Assembly: GCA_963851085.1 (NCBI GenBank) | Contig: CAWKNX010000003.1 | Span: 265,847 to 329,846, forward strand | Reading direction: 5' to 3' | Length of the DNA: 64,000 nt | Source: DATFVJ01 sp963851085 | GTDB taxonomy: Bacteria; Actinomycetota; Actinomycetes; Streptosporangiales; Streptosporangiaceae | Shown here: piece after piece, positions 51,273 through 60,325 of the stretch | Layout of the letters: each line of letters starts with the position of its first letter | Numbering within the stretch: position 1 is the first letter of the stretch | The notes under the pieces: model-generated | The model's input: only the letters and a program-made list of their open reading frames with translations | Told to the model about the DNA's origin: nothing | Database searches by the model: none | Translations under genes and position numbers: made by a program

Positions 51273-52712
51273 TCAGCCCTTGCCCCTGATGATCAGATGC
51301 CCGCGCCGCGGTGCGCCGGCCGTCACGGCCTCGCCCCGCAGCCACACAGCCCGGACGGCTCCCGCGAGCACCCGTCCCTCGTAGGGCGAGACCGGATCGG
51401 GTCGCGCCAACGTGGCGCCATGCACAGTGCACAAGGCATCAGGATCGAAGGCAACAAGGTCCGCGTCGCAGCCCACAGCGAGGCGTCCCTTCCACGACAG
51501 CCCGGCGAGCGCCGCTGGCCGCGTCGCCATCCAGCGGACCACGTCCGCGAGGCCGTGCCTGCGCCGCCGCGCGACCGTCCAGATGGCCTGAAGGCTGAGT
51601 TCCAGGGCCGCGATGCCGCTGTCGGCTGTCCCGAAGTCGCCGGTCTCCGCTCGGGCGGCGGCCTTGTCGCGGGCTCGCCGGCCCTGATCCTGCGGTCGCG
51701 CCGCGCGGGGCGAGTGACCGGACGCCACGCAGTCGATCGTGTCGCTTTCGAGACCACGCCAGAGCGCCTCGCGGTTGATCCCGCCCCTGATCGGCGGGTC
51801 GCACTTGAACTCGGTGGCGCCGTCAGGCACCTCCTCAGCGGCGAAGAACAGATAGTGCGGGCAGGTTTCGGCGGTCAGCGCGATGCCCGCAGCCTTCGCT
51901 CCCGCGATCAGGGCGGCGCACTCGGCCGCTGACAGGTGCGCGATGTGTGCCCTGACTCCGGTGGCGGCCGCGGTGGCGACGACCTTCTCGATGGCGCGCC
52001 GCTCGGCACGCGGTGGCCGCGACGCGAGGAACGTGCTGTAGCCGGGGCCCGATGCCGGCCGGATCTCGCTCCAGTCCTCGGCGTGCACCGCCATCAGCGT
52101 GTCCGGGCCGAGGTCGGCGAGCCTGGCGAACGCGGCGCGAAGGCCCGCAGCGTCGAGCGGGACCAAATCCTCGGTGGCGTCCTGCATGGCACTGGCGCGT
52201 GTGCTGCGTACGCTGTCGGCCGCGTCCACCGGGCGGCGGCCGGCCAGGAAGCACTTGAACCCGACAACCCCCGCGTCGTACAGCGGGCCAAGCTCGGCCA
52301 GGTTGCCGGGCACCGCGGCGCCCCAGAACCCGACGTCGACCGCGCACCTGCCTTCCGCCGCGGCCCGTTTCGCCTGCAAGACCTGGACTGAAATGGTGGA
52401 TGGCAGCGACGGGACCGGCATGTCCAAGATCGTTGTCACGCCACCGGCCGCGGCCGCCGCGGTCGTTGCCGCGAAGCCCTCGCCGTCTGAACGGCCCGGT
52501 TCATGCACGTGGACGTGCATGTCCACCAGCCCGGGCAGCAGCGCGATAGCCGCGAGATCCTCCTCGCGCACCGCATCGAGCCGGGCGTCGTACGGCGCAA
52601 CCGCGGCGATGCGGCCATCACGCACCGCTACCGCGGCGGGTGCCTCCCCTGCTGGAAGCACGGTCCGGCGGGAACGCACCACAAGGTCATACCTCAGATC
52701 CTGGCTCACCAC
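51273..52712 (-). CDS. Allantoinase-like cyclic amidohydrolase, metal Asp replaced
   Basis: A 479-residue amidohydrolase that fits allantoinase (AllB): VDMHVHVHEPGRSDGEG (HxH metal site), GVVGFKCFLAG (carboxylated Lys), VHAEDWSE, HIAHLSAAE and AETCPHYLFFAAEE. The last metal ligand, normally SDHSP, reads VASGHSPRAARP, so Gly replaces Asp, and the loop after it is changed (DQGRRARDKAAARAETGDF). Allantoin hydrolysis would be impaired if this is correct. GTG start; overlaps glycerate kinase by 7 bp. Glycerate kinase acts further down the glyoxylate branch of allantoin use, which supports the assignment. Confidence 0.85.
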   Translation of the reverse strand: MVSQDLRYDLVVRSRRTVLPAGEAPAAVAVRDGRIAAVAPYDARLDAVREEDLAAIALLPGLVDMHVHVHEPGRSDGEGFAATTAAAAAGGVTTILDMPVPSLPSTISVQVLQAKRAAAEGRCAVDVGFWGAAVPGNLAELGPLYDAGVVGFKCFLAGRRPVDAADSVRSTRASAMQDATEDLVPLDAAGLRAAFARLADLGPDTLMAVHAEDWSEIRPASGPGYSTFLASRPPRAERRAIEKVVATAAATGVRAHIAHLSAAECAALIAGAKAAGIALTAETCPHYLFFAAEEVPDGATEFKCDPPIRGGINREALWRGLESDTIDCVASGHSPRAARPQDQGRRARDKAAARAETGDFGTADSGIAALELSLQAIWTVARRRRHGLADVVRWMATRPAALAGLSWKGRLAVGCDADLVAFDPDALCTVHGATLARPDPVSPYEGRVLAGAVRAVWLRGEAVTAGAPRRGHLIIRGKG

Positions 52713-53920
52713 TGCTCCGCCCTTTCCTCATGCGCTCGCTTCGCCGCTGAGCAGAGCCAGTCATGCGCGAGCCGTTCGGCTAGATTCTCGATCAGCGGGC
52801 CCGGATCGGTCATGCAGCGCCGCAGGTCGGGTTGAATGCTGGTCAGCGTGTACGCGGCCGCGATGCCCATCCGGCGCAGGTCGGGCCCGGTCAATGTCGC
52901 GACGCCCGCGATCGCGGTGACCGGCACACCTGCCGCGGCCGCTGCCCGCGCCACGCCCGCCGGGGCCTTTCCGCGCAGGGTCTGGGTGTCCAGCGATCCC
53001 TCACCGGTGATGACGAGCCGCGCGCCCTCGATCTGGTGCGCGAAATCGAGATTCTCGAGCAGCACGTCGATCCCCCGGCGCATGCTGGCGCCGAGGAACG
53101 CGAGTGCGGCGAAACCCAGCCCGCCCGCCGCGCCCGAGCCCGGCAGATCGCGGTACCTGCGGGCGAGCACCTGCTCGGCGACATCTGCCCAGCGGGCGAG
53201 CCCGTCCTCGAGAATGGCCACGTCGCGGCCGGTTGCGCCCTTCTGCGGTGCGTACACAGCGGCCGCGCCCTGCGGGCCGAGCAGGGGGTTGTCCACGTCG
53301 CATGCCACGATCACTTCGGTGGGCGCCGCGAGAGTCGCGGTGGGCGCTGCGAGGGTCGCTCCGGGCGCTGCGCCGGTCACGGCAGTGCCAGGCGCCCGCA
53401 GTCCGGCGAGGTCAAGCCGGTTCAGCAGGCGCAGCGCGCCTCCGCCTGGCGGCAGTGGCGCGCCGTTGCGATCGAGCAGCCGCCCGCCTAGCGCCTGCAC
53501 GAGCCCGGCACCGCCGTCGGTGCAGGCGACCCCGCCGAGGCCGAGCACGATCCTGCGGGCACCGGCCTGGAGGGCCGCCATGATGAGCTCTCCCGCACCA
53601 CGGCTGGTCGCGGTCAGTGGTGCGGGTGTACCGCCAGGCAGGCGGCGAAGCCCGCACGCCTCGGCAGCTTCGAGGATCGCGACGCCGCCGCGGATCGCGA
53701 AAGAGGCGCTGACGGGTTCGCCTGTCGGCCCGGGCACCACGGTGCTGATTCGGCTGAAGCCGCTCGCTACGGCACTGTCGACGGTGCCGTCACCACCGTC
53801 CGCCACCGGGAGTGTGATGACGGCAACACTAGGACAGGCACGCCGCAGGCCCGCGGTGACATGCGCGGCGACCTGCTGCGCTGTCAGGGTGCCTTTGAAC
53901 TTGTCCGGCGCGACGACCAC
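52706..53920 (-). CDS. glxK: Glycerate kinase
   Basis: A 404-residue type II glycerate kinase: VVVAPDKFKGTLTAQQVA at the start, TLPVADGGDGTVDS, LGGVACTDGGAGLVQALG, ACDVDNPLLGPQGAAAVYAP-like segment and ITGEGSLDTQTLRGKAP. It phosphorylates D-glycerate formed from glyoxylate. A short repeat (ATLAAPTATLAAPT) interrupts the middle of the protein. GTG start at 53920 with a weak ribosome site. It is upstream of and overlaps allantoinase. Confidence 0.9.
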   Translation of the reverse strand: MVVAPDKFKGTLTAQQVAAHVTAGLRRACPSVAVITLPVADGGDGTVDSAVASGFSRISTVVPGPTGEPVSASFAIRGGVAILEAAEACGLRRLPGGTPAPLTATSRGAGELIMAALQAGARRIVLGLGGVACTDGGAGLVQALGGRLLDRNGAPLPPGGGALRLLNRLDLAGLRAPGTAVTGAAPGATLAAPTATLAAPTEVIVACDVDNPLLGPQGAAAVYAPQKGATGRDVAILEDGLARWADVAEQVLARRYRDLPGSGAAGGLGFAALAFLGASMRRGIDVLLENLDFAHQIEGARLVITGEGSLDTQTLRGKAPAGVARAAAAAGVPVTAIAGVATLTGPDLRRMGIAAAYTLTSIQPDLRRCMTDPGPLIENLAERLAHDWLCSAAKRAHEERAEQW

Positions 53921-54428
53921 ATGGCCGGAAACGCCGGGCGAGCGGTACCTGGAGCGGCGGGCGCGGTCCGGGGGGCCTGTGGCGGTGCCGTGCGGGCCTG
54001 TGGCGGTGTCCTGGGGGCCTGTGGCGCGGTGGCCGTGGCGGGCCTGCGTGGCGCTGTCGTGCGGGCCCGTGCGCGCCGTGCGGGCCTGCGCGTTTTGCCC
54101 CGCGTTGCGTCACGTCGGCCAGGCTCGATGGCACGCCGGTCACGTTGAACGGGCGGAGCATTGATTCCCCTTCCCGTGTGGCAGCCGGGCTGTGTGCCCG
54201 CCGCACCCTCAACTCAACCGCCCAGCAGCCACGATCGCAACGCGCGTCCCCGCCAAGTGACCACAACGTGGGCGCGGGGGTGGACAGGCTCGCAGGACAA
54301 TTCGGGCGGCTCGTGGGCATTCGGGACTATCCTTAGTCGCGGCGTCAGTTCGGTGAGCTCTGGCTCGGCGTGCTCAAATGCGGTGGGCTCGGCGCTTGGG
54401 CTTTCGTGACATCGAGGAAGGCGCATCC
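53921..54428. other. Low-complexity intergenic region
   Basis: About 510 bp. Around 53975-54040 GGGCCTGTGGCGGTG-like units repeat three times. No domain can be recognised in any frame. Promoters for glxK and for the methyltransferase must lie here. Confidence 0.45.
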
Positions 54429-55279
54429 GTGGCAGGAGATTCGTTTCGCGGCGTCATCTCGGCACGAGAGGGCAATCGGGGGACGTTCGACACCACCGTG
54501 GCACATCCGGCCCGCGTGTATGACTACTGGCTTGGCGGCAAGGACAATTTCGCCGTCGACCGTGAGGCGGCGGAGCAGGCGATCTCGGCGTTCCCCGGTG
54601 TCATCCGCGGCGTCCGCGCGAACCGTGCGTTCCTTGGCCGGGCGGTACGTTACCTGGCCGCAGAGGCGGGGATCCGCCAGTTCCTCGACATAGGCACCGG
54701 GCTGCCCACAGCGGACAACACCCACGAAGTGGCTTAAGCTGTCGCGCCGGAATCGCGCGTCGTGTACGCGGACAATGACCCGATTGTGCTGGCGCACGCC
54801 CGCGCGCTGCTCACGAGCGGCCGAGGCGCCACCGCATACGTGGATGCTGACATCCGTGACACGGCAAAGCTGCTCGACGCGGCGCGGCGGACGCTGGACT
54901 TCGGCACGCCTGTGGCGATCACAATGCTTGGGGTTTTGCAGCTCGTGCCGGACGAGGATGACCCGTACGCGATCGCGGCGATGCTGGCCGGGGCACTTTG
55001 CCCAGGCAGTTACCTGGTGATCTCCCATCCGACCAGCGGATCGACACCGAGGCCATGACCGAGATGGCGAGACGGCTCAACGAGCGGTCAGCCCCGGCCC
55101 AGATGACCCTCCGCACCCACGAGCAGATCAGCCGCTTCTTCGACGGGCTCGAGATGGTCGAGCCCGGACTGGTCCCGGTGAACCGGTGGCGTCCAGACGT
55201 CGGCGATGTCATGCCCGACAGTGACGTCCCCAACTACTGCGGGGTCGCATGCAAGGCCGGTGCGGCCGACAGCCATTAA
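54429..55279 (+). pseudogene. SCO-type SAM-dependent methyltransferase (PF04672), nonsense and frameshift
   Basis: An actinobacterial S-adenosyl methyltransferase: HPARVYDYWLGGKDNF, AVDREAAEQAI, QFLDIGTGLPTADNTHEV, VVYADNDPIVLAHARAL and ITMLGVLQLVPDEDDPY. An in-frame TAA at 54735-54737 stands where homologues have Gln (THEVA-stop-AVAPES), a single C-to-T change. The frame also shifts near 55030 (ISHPTS to RIDTEAMTEMA). The end, NYCGVACKAG, is intact. GTG start with a GAGGAAGG site. These proteins are abundant in streptomycete-like genomes; targets unknown. Confidence 0.8.
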
Positions 55280-55508
55280 GCCGTGGGCAGCGCGGCCGGG
55301 CCCTCCCGCTTCTGGCCCTCCCGCCTCAGTCTCGCGCCTCAGCTGATGGCCGTTGCAGAAGCCGGAATAGGCGCCACAGCAGCTCGTCGCGGCTGCCCTC
55401 GATATGCGGCCGAGCCATGACGATGATCACGTCGCGCCTGCGGATCGCAGCAGGCTGGGCGATGGGCGATGACGAAGCTGGTCCGGGGGCTGCGTAGGGA
55501 GAGAAATC

Positions 55509-56155
55509 TCAGGGGCCGGTACCTGGCTTGAACGGAGTCACATCGATCGCACCCTGCTGGCATACGCTTCCGCCTGGCCACGACGTGCTCAGCGTTGTGG
55601 TCTCGTCGGGCGGGGTCACATGCAGCACGGTCGGGACGGGCTCGCACGGGTTGGAGGTCTCGCTTGTGGCCGGGACAACCGTCCAGTGCAGCTGCGAGTA
55701 GACGTGCTGGCCTTGCGTCACGGTCAGCAGTTGCGGTGTCGCCGCCACCCGGGAGACGCGGGTGACGATCGGGCCCGCAGCGTTCGCGAGCTGCATGCCT
55801 GGATAACCGAGGACCTGGCAGGTGACGCCCGCGATGTTGGTGAGGACAAGAAAGGCGTAGCGCTGGCCAGCTCCTGGGCTGCCCAGTGTGACGTGGGCGG
55901 ACAGCATTGCGGTGTGGCATCGGCCGGGGCCCTGGGCCTGGCTGCCCCCTGTGCTGCTCGGGCTGGCGCTGGGTGCCACGGTTCCGCTAGCCGTGGGCGC
56001 AGTCGTAGCGGGCCCACCGCCCAAGGGCTGGCCGTTGCCGTGGGGGAGCCCGCCGTTCCATTCGAGCCTGAGCCGCATCCCGCGGCGAGCATCGCGGTCG
56101 CGGCGGCCAGGGCGGCGGCCAGGGCGGCGGCCGAAGTCCTTGCATTTATCCTCAT
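55509..56155 (-). CDS. DUF4232-type lipoprotein, one frameshift
   Basis: ATG at 56155 has a GAGGAGGG site. The signal peptide ends in a lipobox LAAGC (Cys near 27). A Ser/Thr/Ala linker contains the frame change near 56028 (TATASPW to GGGPATTAPT). The globular part is DUF4232-like: GRCHTAMLSAHVTLGSPG, RYAFLVLTNIAGVTCQVL, YPGMQLANAAG and ending IDVTPFKPGTGP. It has conserved cysteines for disulfides and should sit on the outer face of the membrane. Function unknown. Confidence 0.75.
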
Positions 56156-56289
56156 AGCGCCCTCCTCGCATCCTTTGCTGGTCTCTATGACGACGGAAGC
56201 CGCCTCGCGGTGGCAACCGATTGGTAACAAAATGCTCAAGCGCTCAAGCGACCGTAGCGCTCACAGGCTCACTCGCTCACCGGGCCTGC

Positions 56290-56570
56290 GGTGCCTGCGG
56301 GGCCAGCGGTGCCTGCACGGCTCGCAGTGCCCGTGTGGCTCGCGGTGCCCCTGCGGCTCGCGGTGCCAATGTGGCTCCCGGTGTTCGCAGTGCCTGTGCG
56401 GCTCCCGGTGCCCGTGCGGTTTGCAATTCCCGTACGGTTCGCGGGTGTTCGCGGTGCCTGTGCGGCTCGCGGTGCCCGTGCGGCTCGCGGTGCCCGTGCG
56501 GCTCCCGGTGCCCGTGCGGCTCCCGGTGCCCGTGCGGCTCGCGGTGCCCGTGCGGGGCTCACATGCATGC
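56290..56570. repeat. 18-bp minisatellite
   Basis: About fifteen imperfect copies of an 18-bp unit, CGGTGCCCGTGCGGCTCG or close variants. The array is most regular from 56455 to 56565, where six copies differ by only one or two bases. It would encode Cys-Gly-Ser-Arg-Cys-Pro or Val-Pro-Val-Arg-Leu-Ala repeats depending on frame. No ribosome site or domain supports translation. Confidence 0.85.
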
Positions 56571-56726
56571 ACGCCATGCAGCACGATCATGAAATGCTCT
56601 GCGCCGCAGGGAACGCTTCCGGCTCGTGCATCCGGTGCCGGGCTCGCAGTCGCCACGCCATCCCGTCCCTCTCACCCCGGGCAGCCGCGGGCAGATCCCG
56701 GTCATCAGGCGGCTGTCATCGCCAGG

Positions 56727-56756
56727 ATCATGATCGATGGCCCATTGGGCGCCAGA
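56727..56756. repeat. Interspersed repeat B, copy 2
   Basis: ATCATGATCGATGGCCC-ATT-GGGC matches the copy at 2935-2967 except for the three central bases and a few flanking ones. Confidence 0.6.
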
Positions 56757-56835
56757 TAACACGCCGGTCAACGCATACCATCTAGTCTGCCTCAAGATCA
56801 ACTTCGGGAGGCTGTGAAGGCCGACGGACAGCGAC

Positions 56836-56890
56836 AGCAATGGCCCATTGCTGCTGCCGGAGTAAGCGGCAATGGGCCATCGCTGCTGTG
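56836..56890. repeat. Palindromic repeat C, copies at 56.8 kb
   Basis: AGCAATGG-C-CCATTGCT is a perfect 17-bp palindrome (56836-56852). About 17 bp later GGCAATGG-G-CCATCGCT repeats the motif with one mismatch. The same motif clusters at 17860-17938. Confidence 0.7.
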
Positions 56891-56935
56891 ATCGCACGGC
56901 CGTCGATATGTACCGTTGCCCCACTCGCGGCGCTT

Positions 56936-56988
56936 CATGATCGCGGTAACTTCTCGGCGGTATGTGCAGGTAAGTTACCGCGATCATG
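56936..56988. repeat. 53-bp palindromic repeat A, copy 2
   Basis: Perfect 15-bp arms, CATGATCGCGGTAAC and GTTACCGCGATCATG, enclose 23 bp with GCGGTAT at the same place as in the copy at 2969-3021. It lies 12 bp beyond the stop of the epimerase remnant and may act as its terminator. Confidence 0.8.
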
Positions 56989-57000
56989 AAAGCCCGGCGC

Positions 57001-57790
57001 CTAACGCCCGTGTCCGGCCCTCAGCCAGCCGATATAGTCGGCTATTCCGCGTTCGACGTCGTATACGGGCTTGTAGCCCGTGTCCTCATGGATCCGGGTG
57101 ATGTCCAGGTAAAAATCCTCACCCGTGCCATCCGGGTCGCGGCCCTCGCGGAGGTCGATGATCGCGTCAGGGATGACGGTCTTGATCGCGGCAACGATCT
57201 CCCTGTGCTTCGTCGGACGGCCCGAACCGACGTTGTAGGTGTGGTGGTTCAGTTTGTCGGCCAGCTAAGGAGCGCGATGGCCCGGCCGCAATCCTTCACG
57301 TAACACATGTCGCCGCCATCATCGGCATACGCGGGCGGGCGCGGCGGCGAGAAATTGGGTGTCTCGCCCTTAAGCGCCGCATGCACAAGGCGCGGGAGCG
57401 CGAAGAACGGCGACTCGGTGCGGCCGAGCGGGCCCCAGATCGCTGCGATCCGAAGGTTCACGATCTCGAATCCCACACTGCGTGCGACCAGGGTCGTGAG
57501 CAGTTCCGCGCTCTTCTTGAAGGCTGGGATCGGATGGGCAGCGGTCATCGGGAGCGGAAGGTCTTCGCGGAACGGATTTTCGGGCACGCCCCCGTAGACC
57601 TCTATCGTGCTCGCAATGCTCATGCGGGGAACGCCCCATTCCTGGGTGGCCTGGAGCGCGTTCAGCAGACCTTGGGTGTCCATCCGGAGGTTGTCTATGG
57701 GTCCGAGCGGTCCGATGCCCGCCCCGGTGAGGTGCACAATACCCGTGATCTTGCGGCGCTTGCCGATCTCGAGGAAGGCCGCTTAGGCGC
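57001..57790 (-). pseudogene. NAD-dependent sugar epimerase/dehydratase, truncated and frameshifted
   Basis: C-terminal two-thirds of an extended SDR (UDP-glucose 4-epimerase/dehydratase type): VHLTGAGIGPLGPIDNL, NALQATQEWGVPRMSIAS, TIEVYGGVPENPFRED, and FKKSAELLTTLVAR with the catalytic Lys (the usual Tyr appears replaced in AFKKS). After a shift near 57265 it continues HHTYNVGSGRPTKHREIV and GYKPVYDVERGIADYIGWL to TAG at 57001. An in-frame stop lies near 57784, and the N-terminal NAD-binding GxxGxxG part is absent. It cannot be functional as sequenced. Confidence 0.72.
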
Positions 57791-58059
57791 GCATCCACTG
57801 CGGCCTCTCGCGCGCAGTAGCCTGCGCAAGCCTCTGGCCTGCCCGTATCCGTGCGGCGGACCGATACGACCGGCCCGGGCCGCACATGTCGGCCGCAGAC
57901 CTAGGCAGGCAGCACTGGAATGGGTTGCGGGTAGCCTGAGGAAACATCGGACTTCTACATGTGGCGTGCGCGCGACACAGGGGATGGCTTGATGGTGATC
58001 ACGATCGGCGGCATTGCTCCCGCAGTCGTGAACTGCGTCTGGGCCGCGCCTGGAATGCC

Positions 58060-59490
58060 ATGAACCCGCACGACGACGCGGTCGAGCCGCACGGTGATCC
58101 GTTTATACCGCACGGTCATCCGGTCATACCGCACGGTGATGTGGCCGGGCCGTCCAGTGCTGCGGCCGGGCCGTCCAGCGCTGAGGTCACACCACCTGGC
58201 TACGCCGTCGCGCCGCCCGGTAACGCGGCCGGGCCGCCCAGCGCTGCGGCCGGGCCGTCCAGCGCTGAGGTCACACCACCTGGCTACGCCGTCGCGCCGC
58301 CCGGTAACGCGGCCGGGCCGCCCAAAACGATCGAGCCATACGACGTAGTGGCGGTTGGCGAGACGATGGCCGCGCTGGTCATACAGCCGCCAGGGTCGCT
58401 GAACGTCGGCGCTCGGATGCTGCTCGACGCCGGTGGCGCCGAGTCCAACGTCGCAGTCTGCCTTGCGCAGGCCGGTCGCCATGTCGGCTGGGTCAGCCGC
58501 CTCGGCGCCGATTCGCTTGGCCGGATGATCAAGGATCGGGTCGGCGGCGCAGGCGTGGATGTCTCACTCGTCGCCACCGACCCTGACGCGCCAACCGGCC
58601 TGTACCTGCGGGAACCCGGCCGGGTCTGGTACTACCGCGCGGGTTCGGCCGCTTCCAGGCTCACATCGGACCTCTGGGCCGTACCAGCCCTGCGCGGCGC
58701 CCGCATCGTTTATCTGACCGGAATCACACCCGCGCTGTCCGCGTCATGCCACGAACTGGTCGCGGGCGCGCTGAGAGACCGGCCCATCGCCGACGCGCTT
58801 TACGTCTTCGACATCAATCACCGGCCCTCGCTGTGGCCGCCAGGCCGTGCTGCCCCCGTGCTCGCTGACCTGGCGCGTCGTGCCGACATCGTCTTCGTCG
58901 GGCGCGACGAGGCGGCGGCGCTGTGGGGCACGACTGGGCCGGATGACGTCCGCGCGCTGCTGCGGGAGCCGAGGGTGCTCGTGGTCAAGGATGCCGGCAC
59001 GGGCGCCACGTCTTATGGGCCGCACGGCCGTGCGCACGTGGCTGCGCTGCGGGTCGAGGTGGTGGACCCGGTCGGGGCGGGGGATGCGTTCGCGGCCGGT
59101 TATCTGCACGGCCTTCTCGGCGGTGCGGACGAGGTGGAGCGATTGGCCTGCGGGCATCGCTTCGCCGCCGCGGTCCTGTGCGTTGTCGGCGACATCGCCG
59201 ACAGCGCCCGCTTGGCCAGCGCGGCCGGCGCGCCGGTTGCGCCCGGCGCGCCGCCTGCGCCCGGCGCGCCGCCCGCGCCCGGCGCGCCCAGCGTGTCGGT
59301 CGGGTCCGCCACGTCCGCTGGGATCAACGCGTCGGCAGTGCCCGCCCCATCGGTCGAGCCCGGCGTGCACGGCGTACCCGGCGCGCCGAGCGCGGTCACC
59401 GCATCCGCTGCGCCGGCAGCTGCGCGCAGGAACGCCGCCCGGATGGCGGGAACGAGGAAGGGAAGAAGATCGCACTGTGCTGACATTTGA
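58060..59490 (+). CDS. kdgK: 2-keto-3-deoxygluconate kinase (PfkB family) with repetitive termini
   Basis: A ~476-residue ribokinase-family enzyme. The core begins YDVVAVGETMAALVIQPPG, then AGGAESNVAVCLAQAGRHV, VDVSLVATDPDAPTGLY and VFDINHRPSLWP. The anion hole and catalytic Asp are in VDPVGAGDAFAAGYLHG. It phosphorylates 2-keto-3-deoxygluconate to KDPG, matching the aldolase that follows. The N-terminal ~95 residues include two 84-bp repeats (VTPPGYAVAPPGNAAG), and the C-terminus has PVAPGAPPAPGAPPAPGA. The core alone has the normal ~310 residues. ATG 58060 assumed; a later start may be used. Overlaps kdgA by 14 bp. Confidence 0.86.
   Translation: MNPHDDAVEPHGDPFIPHGHPVIPHGDVAGPSSAAAGPSSAEVTPPGYAVAPPGNAAGPPSAAAGPSSAEVTPPGYAVAPPGNAAGPPKTIEPYDVVAVGETMAALVIQPPGSLNVGARMLLDAGGAESNVAVCLAQAGRHVGWVSRLGADSLGRMIKDRVGGAGVDVSLVATDPDAPTGLYLREPGRVWYYRAGSAASRLTSDLWAVPALRGARIVYLTGITPALSASCHELVAGALRDRPIADALYVFDINHRPSLWPPGRAAPVLADLARRADIVFVGRDEAAALWGTTGPDDVRALLREPRVLVVKDAGTGATSYGPHGRAHVAALRVEVVDPVGAGDAFAAGYLHGLLGGADEVERLACGHRFAAAVLCVVGDIADSARLASAAGAPVAPGAPPAPGAPPAPGAPSVSVGSATSAGINASAVPAPSVEPGVHGVPGAPSAVTASAAPAAARRNAARMAGTRKGRRSHCADI
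58144..58320 (+). repeat. 84-bp tandem repeat in the kdgK N-terminus
   Basis: Two near-identical 84-bp units beginning GCCGGGCCG, each containing GAGGTCACACCACCTGGC and ending GCCCGGTAACGCG, plus a partial third. 84 bp is 28 codons, so the frame is kept. Confidence 0.85.
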
Positions 59491-60325
59491 CGAACTGCTC
59501 GCGGGCGAGGCCGTGGTCGTGATCCTGCGGGGTCAGTCGCCTGAACGCACCCTGGCGCTTGCCAAGGCCGTGTGGGACGCCGGCGCGGGGATCATCGAGG
59601 TCCCCATCCAGGATCCGGTCGCGCTCGCCGCACTTGAGATTACGGCCCTGGCCGGGCGCAGCCGCGGCTGCCCGGTAGGCGCGGGCACGGTGCTGACACC
59701 TGGCCAGGCCGAACAGGCGCGGGCGGCGGGCGCGGCGTTTACCGTGGCGCCCGGCTTCAGCCGCGACGTACTAGCCGCGAGTACGGCCGCGGGACTGCCG
59801 CACCTGCCGGGCGTCGCCACGGCCACCGAGGTGCAGCGGGCCGTGGCCACAGGCTGCCAGTGGCTGAAGGCCTTCCCCGCGAGCGTGCTCGGACCGGCGT
59901 GGTTCCGTGAGATGCGTGGCCCGTTTCCCGGCGTGAACTTCGTGGCCACCGGCGGGATCACGGCCGCGACCGCTGGTGAGTTCCTCGCCGCGGGAGCGCG
60001 AGCTGTCGGGGTGGGTTCCGCCGCGACCCGGCCCGGCGGGCTCGCCAAACTGCTCGCGGCCATAGCCGACGCCGGGGCCGCTGCTGCCATGACCGCGAAG
60101 GGTGAGGCACCGGCCAGCGGAAGGGCAGGAGCTATGGGCGACGTGGGAGCCGGCGATCGGGCAAGCCCCCGGGGCGACGCGGGAGCTATGGCTGACGCCA
60201 GCGGCAGAGGTGCGGCACTGGCCAGAGCTGAGTCAGACTGGCCAGGGGTGAGTCACCGGCTGGCTGAGTCAGCCGGGGGTGAGTCACGGCCAGAGGCGAG
60301 ACAGCGGGAGCGCGGGCGGCACGGC
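59477..60325 (+). CDS. KDPG aldolase, in frame with the downstream dehydratase
   Basis: A class I aldolase (Eda/KdgA): LLAGEAVVVILRGQSPE, IIEVPIQDPVALAALE, GCPVGAGTVLTPGQAEQA, FTVAPGFSRDV and CQWLKAFPASVLGPAWF with the Schiff-base Lys. PGVNFVATGGITAATAGEF follows. It splits KDPG to pyruvate and glyceraldehyde-3-phosphate. GTG 59477 overlaps the kinase end and has AAGGGAAGAAG upstream. After the ~200-residue domain no stop occurs: a Gly/Ala-rich linker (ASGRAGAMGDVGAGDRAS) runs into the altronate-dehydratase N-terminus. Either a true fusion or a lost stop. Confidence 0.82.

Larger units (their letters stand above)
56156..57000. other. Repeat-rich non-coding region
   Basis: About 845 bp of mostly repetitive DNA: the minisatellite at 56290-56570, repeat B near 56727, repeat C at 56836-56890 and repeat A at 56936-56988. 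All frames through the minisatellite are open only because of its 18-bp periodicity. I see no gene. Confidence 0.6.

Noticed and set aside
53861..54164. Open frames across the Gly/Ala/Arg-rich region upstream of glxK
   Set aside because: They reflect GC-rich short repeats; no domain, ribosome site or sensible protein.
56221..56785. Cys-rich or VPVRLA-repeat proteins in the minisatellite
   Set aside because: All frames are open because of the 18-bp period; no start signal and no family.
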